A stretch of DNA of 15,016 nt from Eggerthella sp. CAG:368. GTDB lineage: Bacteria; Actinomycetota; Coriobacteriia; Coriobacteriales; Eggerthellaceae. The stretch covers positions 2,694 to 17,709 of the forward strand of contig FR895463.1 of the NCBI GenBank assembly GCA_000434775.1, in the 5' to 3' direction. Made by a program: the position numbers and the translations under genes. The notes below the pieces were generated by a model. That model worked only from the letters and a program-made list of their open reading frames with translations, made no database searches and was not told the DNA's origin. Shown here piece by piece: positions 1 through 7,016 of this stretch (position 1 is its first letter; each line of letters begins with the position of its first letter).

Positions 1-33
1 TTAGTTTGAGTGTCGTGCGACATTATTCCTGCC

Positions 34-663
34 TTAAAAATTCGCTTCAAAAGGTTTTGAAACCATGATGGAATCTTGCCCGCGGAAGAGTTCCTGCATC
101 TTGGCGAGAAGGGGCTCTTGGGCTCCTTCGAGCATACGACAGGTGAGTTCGACTGAATCGGTGTAATTTGTTTCGATTGTTTTAGCACCACAATCTTGGA
201 CGATGCGCATTGTTTGATCGTAGAGTGAATAAGGCATCTGGATATGAATATCTATGCAAGTTGAAATAGTTACGAGTGTTGCTTGAGCTATGCCAGCTTG
301 CGTGGCTTGTGTGTAAGCTCTAACGAGGCCGCCCGTTCCTAAGAGCGTTCCCCCGAAATAACGGGTTACTACCACAATTACATCAGAAAGCCCAGCGTGT
401 TTGAGCGCTTCGAGAGTGGGAAGCCCTGCTGTTTTTTGCGGTTCACCGTCATCGGAGTAGCGTACGCGCTCCGAAGCACCTTCTCCGCGAATAATGTAGG
501 CATAAACATTATGACGAGCCATGCGATGTTCTGCACGTATTTCTTCAAGAAAGGTGAGTGCTTCCTCTTCAGTTTCCACGTGACAGAGTTGCGCAATGAA
601 GCGACTCTTCTTTTCTTCAATTTCCGCTGTGGCGCGGTCTTGTATGGTGAGGTAAGAATTCAT
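34..663 (-). CDS. YigZ/IMPACT family protein
   Basis: This 209-aa protein belongs to the YigZ/IMPACT (UPF0029) family, conserved proteins linked in eukaryotes to translational control; the bacterial role is poorly defined. Visible hallmarks are KKSRFIA at residues 18-24, the DDGEPQKTAG segment at 71-80 and the conserved VVVTRYFGGTLLGTGGL stretch at 97-113. A second, more variable domain fills residues 130-209, the usual two-domain layout, and the length matches the family. The ATG at 663 has no Shine-Dalgarno sequence, but a good promoter ends only a few bases upstream, so the mRNA may be leaderless. The gene is divergent from the DUF2130 gene, with 78 bp between the two starts. The family call is firm; the cellular function is unknown. 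Confidence 0.93.
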   Translation of the reverse strand: MNSYLTIQDRATAEIEEKKSRFIAQLCHVETEEEALTFLEEIRAEHRMARHNVYAYIIRGEGASERVRYSDDGEPQKTAGLPTLEALKHAGLSDVIVVVTRYFGGTLLGTGGLVRAYTQATQAGIAQATLVTISTCIDIHIQMPYSLYDQTMRIVQDCGAKTIETNYTDSVELTCRMLEGAQEPLLAKMQELFRGQDSIMVSKPFEANF

Positions 664-669
664 GCACTT

Positions 670-699
670 ATCATACTAAAGCGTTTAGAGGTATGTAAA
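670..699 (-). promoter_or_regulatory. Promoter of the YigZ-family gene (possible leaderless start)
   Basis: On the minus strand a TTTACA (-35, positions 699-694, five of six matches to TTGACA) is followed by an 18-bp spacer and TATGAT (-10, 675-670, five of six matches to TATAAT). A start site about seven bases after the -10 falls on or beside the A of the ATG at 663. This explains why no ribosome binding site precedes that ATG. Leaderless transcripts are common in Actinomycetota. Confidence 0.55.
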
Positions 700-741
700 A
701 GAGGTACTATCATCAGCAGGAATAAATCAAAAGGAGCTTTT

Positions 742-2121
742 ATGGCGAACAATGAAATTAAATGCCCTCACTGTAAAAAAGTTTTCCGCGTTGATGAAAC
801 CGAGTTTTCGAGCATAGTGAAGCAAGTGCGTGATAAGGAGTTTGAACGAGAACTTCGAGAGCGTGAAACGCTGCTAAAAAAAGAAAAAGAGCAGGCAATC
901 GAGCTCGCAATTACGCAAACAAAAAGCGAACTTCAGGCGGATGTTTCTGATAAAGATGCTCAAATTGTTCGTTTGACAGCCCGTATTGAATCAGTAATGC
1001 GTGAAAAGGAACTGTTCGAGTCAAAGGCAAGGGTGCAATCGGAAAATGAATTAAAAGACGCTGTAGCGGCGGCAGAACAAAAGCGCGTAAAAGAGCAAGC
1101 CGAAAAGGATGCGCGTATTGCAGAACTCGAGGCGCAATTGGCTGCACGCGAACAGGCTTTTAGTGTTGAAAAACAGTTGGCGGTAACTCAAGCAACGCTT
1201 GCGGTAGAAAAAGAGCGTGACAGCTTAAAGGCAGAAGTTAAGCTCAAAGAAACCGAAAAGCATCAAATCGAAAACGAGCTTAAAGCGCAAATGATGGCAG
1301 AGCTTAAGTCTAAAGATGATCTTATTGCGTATAAAGACCAAGAAATTGAGCGCTATCGCGATATGAAGGCTCGTCTATCTACCAAAATGCTTGGTGAAAC
1401 ACTTGAACAACACTGCGAAATTGAATTTAACAAACTTAGAGCCACCGCATTTCCTCATGCCTATTTTGAGAAAGACAATGATGCTTCTTTGGGTAGCAAG
1501 GGAGACTACATTTTCCGAGAGACAGATGAATCGGGCAACGAAATTATTTCTATCATGTTCGAAATGAAAAATGAGCAGGATGATTCTACTCATAAGCATA
1601 AAAACGAGGACTTTTTGAAAAAGTTGGATTCCGATCGCACGAAAAAGAACTGCGAGTATGCCGTGCTTGTTTCGCTTTTGGAGCCAGAAAACGATCTATA
1701 CAATGAGGGAGTGGTTGATATGTCGTACCGCTATGAAAAGATGTACGTCATTCGTCCCCAGTTCTTTATTCCTATGATCAGTATTTTGCGAAACGCTGCC
1801 ATGAGCGCGATGGAATACAAAGAGGAACTTGCCCTCGTACGTCAACAGAATATTGACATTACAAACTTTGAAAACGAAATGGAAGATTTTAAAGCGAAGT
1901 TTGGACGAAATTATCGCTTGGCGAGTGAAAAGTTCCGCAAAGCAATTGATGAGATCGATAAAACAATCGATCACCTTTTAAAAACCAAAGAAGCGCTTTT
2001 GGGGAGTGAGAATAATCTTCGCCTTGCCAATGACAAAGCTGAAGCTCTTTCTATCAAGAAGCTCACTAGAAACAATCCAACCATGAAAGCTAAATTCGAT
2101 GAGCTTTCCAAGAGCGAATAG
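742..2121 (+). CDS. DUF2130 domain-containing coiled-coil protein
   Basis: A 459-aa protein. The N-terminus carries a single CPHC pair (Cys8, Cys11), resembling half of a zinc ribbon. Residues about 25-215 are rich in Glu, Lys, Ala and Gln in heptad-like runs and should form a long coiled coil. Residues about 213-330 match the DUF2130 core (KMLGETLEQHCE, GSKGDYIFRE, MFEMKNEQ, DRTKKNCEYAVLVS). A second helical, coiled-coil-like tail follows at 360-435. The arrangement Glu219, Asp255, Glu274-x-Lys276 resembles a PD-(D/E)XK nuclease active site; this is inference only. The start at 742 is chosen because AAGGAG lies just upstream, at 731-736; the frame stays open further upstream, but that stretch is antisense to the YigZ gene. 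Found widely in bacteria; function not established. Confidence 0.88.
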   Translation: MANNEIKCPHCKKVFRVDETEFSSIVKQVRDKEFERELRERETLLKKEKEQAIELAITQTKSELQADVSDKDAQIVRLTARIESVMREKELFESKARVQSENELKDAVAAAEQKRVKEQAEKDARIAELEAQLAAREQAFSVEKQLAVTQATLAVEKERDSLKAEVKLKETEKHQIENELKAQMMAELKSKDDLIAYKDQEIERYRDMKARLSTKMLGETLEQHCEIEFNKLRATAFPHAYFEKDNDASLGSKGDYIFRETDESGNEIISIMFEMKNEQDDSTHKHKNEDFLKKLDSDRTKKNCEYAVLVSLLEPENDLYNEGVVDMSYRYEKMYVIRPQFFIPMISILRNAAMSAMEYKEELALVRQQNIDITNFENEMEDFKAKFGRNYRLASEKFRKAIDEIDKTIDHLLKTKEALLGSENNLRLANDKAEALSIKKLTRNNPTMKAKFDELSKSE

Positions 2122-2145
2122 CTGCTGATTGAAAATCGGCTGGTC

Positions 2146-2168
2146 AAAGACTCGTGAGGTGTCTTTTT
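2146..2168 (+). terminator. Weak terminator-like hairpin after the DUF2130 gene
   Basis: AAAGAC (2146-2151) and GTCTTT (2161-2166) can pair around a nine-base loop, followed by further T residues to 2168. The stem is short and AT-rich, so this is only a candidate. A second small hairpin, GCTGAT/ATCGGC (2124-2129 with 2135-2140, one G-T pair), lies just after the stop codon and has no T tract. Confidence 0.3.
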
Positions 2169-2223
2169 GCTGTCAATTAATCACGTTTGTTAACCGAGTC
2201 TAACATGGAGAAGTTTTAAAGAA

Positions 2224-2256
2224 ACTAAAATGCTTTCTTTTTAGTAGCATTTTAGT
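2224..2256. promoter_or_regulatory. 11-bp perfect inverted repeat upstream of rubrerythrin
   Basis: ACTAAAATGCT (2224-2234) is repeated as its exact reverse complement at 2246-2256, with an 11-base gap, so the arm centres are 22 bp apart, about two helical turns. The right arm ends one base before a -10-like CATAAT (2258-2263), so the repeat would cover the -35 region of the rubrerythrin promoter. No T tract follows the right arm, which argues for an operator over a terminator. A short leader hairpin, CACTTC/GAAGTG (2276-2281 with 2288-2293), lies between this promoter and the gene. Confidence 0.5.
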
Positions 2257-2315
2257 GCATAATAGTTTGTGGGTTCACTTCAGATACGAAGTGTTAAGTG
2301 AAAGTGAGGATTATT

Positions 2316-2873
2316 ATGAAATTCGTATGTCCCGTTTGTGGTTACGTTGAAGAATATGATGGAGACGAGTTGCCAGCAGATTTTGTCTGTCCGCAGTGCA
2401 AAGTACCTGGAAGTCGCTTTATCAAACAAGAAGAAGAGATGACTTGGGCTGCAGAGCATGTTGTTGGCGTTGGCAAGCTTGAGGGTGTTTCAGAAGATAT
2501 CGTTAACGACCTTCGTGCAAACTTTGAAGGTGAGTGCAGCGAAGTAGGCATGTATCTGGCAATGGCTCGCGTTGCTCATCGTGAGGGCTATCCCGAGATT
2601 GGCCTGTATTGGGAAAAGGCGGCTTATGAAGAGGCTGAACACGCTGCAAAATTCGCTGAGCTTTTGGGTGAAGTTGTTACTGATTCAACTGAGAAGAACC
2701 TTCGCATGCGTGTAGAGGCTGAAAATGGCGCAACGGCTGGTAAGACTGATCTTGCTAAGCGTGCAAAGGAAGCTGGCTTAGATGCAATTCATGACACCGT
2801 TCACGAGATGGCTCGTGATGAAGCTCGTCATGGTAAGGCTTTTGCTGGATTGCTTAAGCGCTACTTCGGCTAA
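2316..2873 (+). CDS. Rubrerythrin with N-terminal rubredoxin-like domain (reverse-rubrerythrin type)
   Basis: A 185-aa non-haem iron protein of the rubrerythrin family, cytosolic peroxide-reducing proteins that protect anaerobes from H2O2 and O2. Residues 5-28 form a short rubredoxin-like iron site with CPVC (Cys5, Cys8) and CPQC (Cys25, Cys28). Residues about 55-185 form the ferritin-like diiron domain: Glu71 in the first helix, Glu106-x-x-His109, a Glu at 134 or 136, and Glu169-x-x-His172. The rubredoxin-like part comes first, the reverse of the classical order, as in clostridial reverse rubrerythrins. The start at 2316 follows GAGGA at 2306-2310 with a five-base spacer; an in-frame GTG at 2298 is a worse start because the ribosome binding site lies inside it. 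Monocistronic, with its own promoter-like region and terminator. Electron donor not visible. Confidence 0.94.
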   Translation: MKFVCPVCGYVEEYDGDELPADFVCPQCKVPGSRFIKQEEEMTWAAEHVVGVGKLEGVSEDIVNDLRANFEGECSEVGMYLAMARVAHREGYPEIGLYWEKAAYEEAEHAAKFAELLGEVVTDSTEKNLRMRVEAENGATAGKTDLAKRAKEAGLDAIHDTVHEMARDEARHGKAFAGLLKRYFG

Positions 2874-2946
2874 ATCACTACTTAGGCTTGTGAGTAGTTT
2901 CAGGATTACTTGCTCGCTTGAGCTAGATAGTCGCGTTGATCGTTTT

Positions 2947-2978
2947 AAGGTGATGCCTCAATAAGGCATCACCTTTTT
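2947..2978 (+). terminator. Rho-independent terminator of the rubrerythrin gene
   Basis: An 11-bp perfect stem pairs AAGGTGATGCC (2947-2957) with GGCATCACCTT (2965-2975) around a seven-base loop, and the T run reaches 2978. On the minus strand the hairpin is followed by TTAAAA, so it may also serve weakly as terminator for the convergent surface-protein gene, for which no better hairpin was found. A smaller hairpin, ACTACT/AGTAGT (2877-2882 with 2893-2898), lies directly after the rubrerythrin stop codon. Confidence 0.85.
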
Positions 2979-3092
2979 GTATTTTGAACGGTTTCACTGA
3001 ATAATGTCTTCAGCTGAGCATTGCTAACTATTTCATACCTTATTTTCGTACGTCAGTCTTTTAGAAGTGTTATCTAAGCGCTAAACGCAGCG

Positions 3093-6000
3093 TTATGGGT
3101 TACTTATTCTTGAGATTATTTCCTCTTTTCTTAAGTTCATTCGATTGTGTCTATAGGATATCGTTCCCATAACAGTTGCAATAAGGCACACTAAACCTAT
3201 GAAGAGAGGCAGCGCGCTGTCGTTTGTTTGTGTGAGCTCTGTTGCGGGAGAGTTTTCCGTAGGTGGAATTTCTGCTGGTGGCGTTTCAATTCCGAATCGC
3301 TGTTTTTCATCGTTTGCGTCGGTGTGAAGAGCAATGACGCGCTCGTCTTTTACTAAGTATTCGAACACAACGAAGGTTTTCCCTGCGTAGTTTTTAGAAT
3401 CGAGTTCAAATTCAACAGTGGTTTCTCCCTCTTGCTGCTTAGGGGTAAATTGAGTGGTTGCCATATTAAAAGGCGCATGGTCAGTTTTTAGCTCAGCAGT
3501 TATTTGCTGTAATGTTTCCTGGTTGCATATGTCTCCTGCGCTAAGCGTATGTAATGGCGCGCTTTTTGGATCAACAATGAAGCCTATCAATTGATATTCC
3601 TTGCCTGGAATAAGGTTTTCATATGTTACTCGGTCGGTTAAATGGGCCTTTGCTGAAGAGATAAGCTCTTTGTCTTCGTCGTCTGAGTCAAAGGCGTAGG
3701 TTGCAATCGTGGGCATTTGAACAAGAAGAGTTTGTTCGCTGTCATTGGCATCTTTATGTTCGCATACGAGTTTGTCGTCTTCATAGAGTTCTTCAAATAT
3801 GGTAAGTGAATGATTTCCGAGCGAAAGGGTATCGAACGAGAGCTCTATGTCAACTGATCCGTTGGCCGAAGGAGGAGTGAAAGAAAGCTCGGCTGTGATT
3901 TCTGGAAGAAGTGTTTGGGTCTCGTTATCAAACACTGTGGTTTTTAAGATATAGGTTCTTCCGGGAGCAAGGTTTCCATATTCGACGTGGTCAATAACGT
4001 TTGTTTCGCTATCGGCAAGAATAAGCTTATCTCTATCGTTTGCGTCTTTGGCGAAGGTATGAATGTAGGGCTTTGCTTCTTCTTTGTTGTCAACGCGCCC
4101 TAATTCAATAGCGGTGTTTTCTTTCTTGACGCTGATGCCTTCAATTTTTACGAGCGTGTAGTTTTTATTTGCTTCACAGGGCAACTCTTCGATAGTGTAG
4201 GTATCGTAGGGGAGTGCGCCGAGAGAATCGTTTGCTTGCGTTAGCGTTTCTTCTTGTGTTTTGCCAAACCAAATGCCCGTTTCCTCTAGTTTGATGCTTG
4301 AAGGGTCTGCTTCTAGGGTATCGTTCGAGGATTCATTTTCTGAAGTATCGTTAGTGGTCTCATCTTTACTCGAAGGGGGATTTTCTGTGTTTGTTTGAGT
4401 AATAAGATCATTGAGCGCTTCTGCAAGTGATAGGTATTTTTCTTCGTTGCTGTTCTCGTCATTGCTATTGTTGCGGTTTGTGTTCTCATCGTTTTTGCTA
4501 GAGACGTCAGCGTTGTCGGTCGCGGGCGTATTGGTGCTTTTCTTCTCAGGGTGGTCAACGGAATTCTTATCTATTAAGAGAGACTTTTCGTGCTTGTTCT
4601 GATTATCTGTCGTGGGTTTTTGCTGCTTATTGTTAACGGAATTCAGAATGAAATCATTTCCATTGGTGTTAAAGGAGTGTTTATTCTGGCTCGAAGCGGT
4701 GGATAGGATCCCATTTTCATCGGTAATAAGTACGTGTGTCTCACCTGTTGATTCGCTGGTTATTTTGAAGGGAATCCCCGCAAGGCGAGCCATGTCGCTC
4801 TCACGAACTTTGATAAGTTCAACATCGCCGCGTTTTATCTGGTTGGTGAAAGTTTTGTCGTTTGGCAGGGAAACAACGGCTCCATCTTTTTCGATGTTGA
4901 ATATGAGCTCCTCTTCAGAGAGCAGATATCCTTGTCCTGCAATGCGCTCTTTAATTCGATAGGTTCCAAAGGGAAGAGTGCGATCAATTCCATCATCATC
5001 AGAATCAGTCGAGAAGAAATATCCACCAGATTCTTTTTGCTGAGCTTGTCCTGTGTAAACAACTTCACCTGGTTTAAAGGTTTTTTCGTTAACTATGACA
5101 TTGTGGGAAGAAGCGTTAATCACATCAAACATCGCGTCGAGCTTTCCGGCACCAAGGGGAGTATTGAGGAGGCTCTCTCTGTCGAGTTTGTTAAACGAAA
5201 TGCCGCCTCTGATTATCTGTTCTTTTACGGAATCGTTGCCATCGAGGGGTAAAAATGTTCCTTGAGCTGAAAAATCTTCATTCTGTTTTACGGTACGCAG
5301 AGTGATGCCGCTGGTTGGTAGATAGCCCTGTGGCGCTTTTATCTCTTCAATAAGATACGTTCCTAAGGGTAACAAGGCTTTGTTTGAAGAGGAGTAATAT
5401 AGCTCGCCAGAAACAAGCTGAGCAGGATTGGATAGATTAACTTCTCCCGTAGCATCCGTTCTAAAAATCCAAGTTCTTGTTGCTTGTCCTGAAGCGAGGG
5501 CGCTCTCTGCGGTTTCGAAAAAGCTATCGAAATAACTAATCCTGAATTCTGCCCCTTCGAGCGTAGCATCACCTTGGGGTTGTTCGGAATTGTTTTCAAC
5601 GTCACGTTTTTGAACAAGAAGATTGGCAGAATCGTAGGCGGGCTCATCGTAGACGCGATCGTTTCCTGCGCGAGCGGTCGATCCATTCTTAACCTCAGCA
5701 GAATAGATTTTGTCATCAAGTTCATATCCTAAGGAAGGAACTATTTCTTTTATGTAGTACGTTCCGCGCTCTAGGTATGAACTCTTGGCGTAACCATTTT
5801 TATCGGTTGTTAAAACTCCAACTCTTTCAGAGTAGTTTTGGGCGTTTTCTTTACTCTTATAAATTGCATATTGAGCCTGTTCAAGGGAATAGTTGTTATT
5901 TGAAGCAGTAACAGATGAGTTGGCGCTGTCTTTATCGAGGTCAATCCAGCCACCAGGTACAAAGCTCAAAATTACTTGGGTCGATCCTGTATTAAGCTGA

Positions 6001-6689
6001 TAGCATGCATCTCTGAATGCTTGAGGAACTTCCCAGGCCCGTTCGTTAATTTTGCTTTGAGCGGCACGAGGATCGTAAGGGTTGCTTTCGGAAACATAAG
6101 AAAGAACGTTTCCGAGCGCCCAGTTGCAGAATTCATCAGAACATCCTGCAAGGGCTTCACCCCCATTGCAGGTATAAAAATCCGAAAGAACAATGTGAGT
6201 TAGAGCCCAGTAGCGATGAGCGTTCATGGGAGTTCCGTCGTACCATGTGTTTGGCCAAAGAGAGGCATCAAATCCTGGACCACCCCATCCAAACCACATA
6301 GTTGCGATGGCAAGTTGCTTGTCGTGAGAGTAGCCTGAAGCGCTTTGTAGAGGAGCTATATCTGCTTTTGAATATACTCCCTGTTTGGGAGTGTCTTTGG
6401 CGGGTTCGGCGCAGAAGGCGGGTGCGCCGTCGGCGTACATTTCGCAGGTATCATATCCTCCGTATTCAATATCAATTCCAGGAACTTCCAAGAAAACATT
6501 TCCTTCAGCAGTAGCCCAAGCAGAATAGGAGATCATGCAAAGCAAAGGAATAAGGAAAAGAAGAGAGATGAAGACTACCTTAATTGAAATGTGGTGATTG
6601 GAGGGTTGCTTTAGGTTAGGTGCATATGATGTTGCAGTGTCCGAATGGAATATGGATGCCGATGGCTTGACGGTTTTGCGCTTGAACAT
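3093..6689 (-). CDS. Large secreted VaFE/SpaA-repeat surface adhesin with thioester-like domain
   Basis: A 1198-aa surface protein. A long signal peptide has a basic, 35-residue N-region, a hydrophobic core at 37-57 and probable cleavage after AWATA (57-61). Residues about 64-230 resemble the thioester domain of Gram-positive adhesins (AFCAEP around Cys93; FDASLWPNTWYDG; ALTHIVLSD at 162-170). Four SpaA/CnaB-like domains follow at about 246-335, 355-467, 495-606 and 621-865, each with the E-box strand (YYIKEI, YLIEEI, YRIKER, YTIEEL; Glu315, 449, 581, 835), so self-made isopeptide bonds are expected. Two VaFE domains, about 875-993 and 994-1136, show HxDxxDxxQ ends and likely Thr-Gln ester pairs (Thr878/Gln986 and Thr997/Gln1130). 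The C-terminus has LTQTND where LPxTG would be expected, a membrane span at 1160-1179 and a basic tail. The start at 6689 is set by AAAGGAGG just upstream. Residues 671-800 are an Asn/Ser/Glu-rich insert. Probably binds host or partner bacteria; no ligand can be read from the sequence. Confidence 0.9.
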   Translation of the reverse strand: MFKRKTVKPSASIFHSDTATSYAPNLKQPSNHHISIKVVFISLLFLIPLLCMISYSAWATAEGNVFLEVPGIDIEYGGYDTCEMYADGAPAFCAEPAKDTPKQGVYSKADIAPLQSASGYSHDKQLAIATMWFGWGGPGFDASLWPNTWYDGTPMNAHRYWALTHIVLSDFYTCNGGEALAGCSDEFCNWALGNVLSYVSESNPYDPRAAQSKINERAWEVPQAFRDACYQLNTGSTQVILSFVPGGWIDLDKDSANSSVTASNNNYSLEQAQYAIYKSKENAQNYSERVGVLTTDKNGYAKSSYLERGTYYIKEIVPSLGYELDDKIYSAEVKNGSTARAGNDRVYDEPAYDSANLLVQKRDVENNSEQPQGDATLEGAEFRISYFDSFFETAESALASGQATRTWIFRTDATGEVNLSNPAQLVSGELYYSSSNKALLPLGTYLIEEIKAPQGYLPTSGITLRTVKQNEDFSAQGTFLPLDGNDSVKEQIIRGGISFNKLDRESLLNTPLGAGKLDAMFDVINASSHNVIVNEKTFKPGEVVYTGQAQQKESGGYFFSTDSDDDGIDRTLPFGTYRIKERIAGQGYLLSEEELIFNIEKDGAVVSLPNDKTFTNQIKRGDVELIKVRESDMARLAGIPFKITSESTGETHVLITDENGILSTASSQNKHSFNTNGNDFILNSVNNKQQKPTTDNQNKHEKSLLIDKNSVDHPEKKSTNTPATDNADVSSKNDENTNRNNSNDENSNEEKYLSLAEALNDLITQTNTENPPSSKDETTNDTSENESSNDTLEADPSSIKLEETGIWFGKTQEETLTQANDSLGALPYDTYTIEELPCEANKNYTLVKIEGISVKKENTAIELGRVDNKEEAKPYIHTFAKDANDRDKLILADSETNVIDHVEYGNLAPGRTYILKTTVFDNETQTLLPEITAELSFTPPSANGSVDIELSFDTLSLGNHSLTIFEELYEDDKLVCEHKDANDSEQTLLVQMPTIATYAFDSDDEDKELISSAKAHLTDRVTYENLIPGKEYQLIGFIVDPKSAPLHTLSAGDICNQETLQQITAELKTDHAPFNMATTQFTPKQQEGETTVEFELDSKNYAGKTFVVFEYLVKDERVIALHTDANDEKQRFGIETPPAEIPPTENSPATELTQTNDSALPLFIGLVCLIATVMGTISYRHNRMNLRKEEIISRISNP
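4290..4679 (-). other. Asn/Ser/Glu-rich low-complexity insert in the fourth CnaB-like domain
   Basis: This part of the surface-protein gene encodes residues about 671-800. They are dominated by Asn, Ser, Thr, Glu, Asp and Lys and lack the hydrophobic pattern of the flanking beta-sandwich domains. The insert lies between a strand ending in TDENGILSTASS and the continuation GIWFGKTQEE / GALPYDTYTIEEL, so it splits one SpaA/CnaB-like domain. It probably loops out as a flexible, exposed spacer. It stays in frame, so the protein is not broken. Confidence 0.7.
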
Positions 6690-6743
6690 GATGCCTCCTT
6701 TGAACTTTAGTGGCATCGATTTTGACGATCGAGTCTATTTTTC

Positions 6744-6784
6744 ATTCGAAACCAGTTGAATATTTTTTAACTAGAAATTCGAAA
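6744..6784. repeat. Two ATTCGAAA repeats in the promoter region of the surface-protein gene
   Basis: The octamer ATTCGAAA occurs at 6744-6751 and again at 6777-6784. The copies are 33 bp apart start to start, about three helical turns, and both contain the palindrome TTCGAA. They lie 55 to 95 bp upstream of the surface-protein start and could be a regulator site. No convincing -35/-10 pair was found; TTCAAC and TAGACT with a 17-bp spacer on the minus strand is the best, weak candidate. Confidence 0.3.
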
Positions 6785-6994
6785 TAATCTAAAACCCTCT
6801 TCTTTTTTGGGTGCGTACATTTCACAAAAAGAAAAGACATCGGCAAGATCTAAAGCTTGAGGTAATACGTAAAAATTTCCGGTACCGTCTCGTTGTAGTT
6901 TGCCTGCTTTCGCTAATGCAGTATTCGGGAGCGAATGCCATGGATTAGTGTGTCTTGAAATAAGCGCGTATTCATGGGAGAGTAAATACATCAT
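6767..6994 (-). CDS. Possible small hypothetical protein
   Basis: A 75-aa open frame lies in the 300-bp gap between the surface-protein gene and the cysteine hydrolase gene. Its translation looks protein-like (ALISRHTNPWH, GTGNFYVLPQALDLADVF) and has no biased composition. Against it, no ribosome binding site precedes the two adjacent ATG codons at 6994 and 6991, and the frame covers the likely promoter of the divergent hydrolase gene. I recognise no family. It may be a real small gene, a gene remnant or chance. The rest of the 6690-7016 gap shows only promoter-like AT-rich sequence and the ATTCGAAA repeats. Confidence 0.35.
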   Translation of the reverse strand: MMYLLSHEYALISRHTNPWHSLPNTALAKAGKLQRDGTGNFYVLPQALDLADVFSFCEMYAPKKEEGFRLFRISS

Positions 6995-7016
6995 AGTTTT
7001 AGTGAAAGGGCTTTTG

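Noticed and set aside
397..741. Upstream extension of the DUF2130 reading frame by 115 codons
   Set aside because: It is antisense to the well-supported YigZ-family gene, and a clear ribosome binding site precedes the ATG at 742.
2185..2212. TTGTTAA resembling a Rex-type half site upstream of rubrerythrin
   Set aside because: The matching half at the required spacing is absent.
2298..2315. GTG start six codons upstream of the rubrerythrin ATG
   Set aside because: The extension contains the GAGGA ribosome binding site of the ATG at 2316, and the rubredoxin-like domain starts right after that ATG.
3071..3092. AGCGCT/AGCGTT sequence after the surface-protein stop as a terminator
   Set aside because: The arms do not pair into a stable stem without mismatches, and no T tract follows on the minus strand.
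4313..4558. Alternative minus-strand frame rich in Thr, Arg and Lys
   Set aside because: It lies in another frame of the surface-protein gene's low-complexity insert, whose skewed base use keeps other frames open.
6900..7016. Upstream extension of the cysteine hydrolase frame
   Set aside because: The added residues do not resemble the family's N-terminus, and AAAGGG precedes the ATG at 7017.
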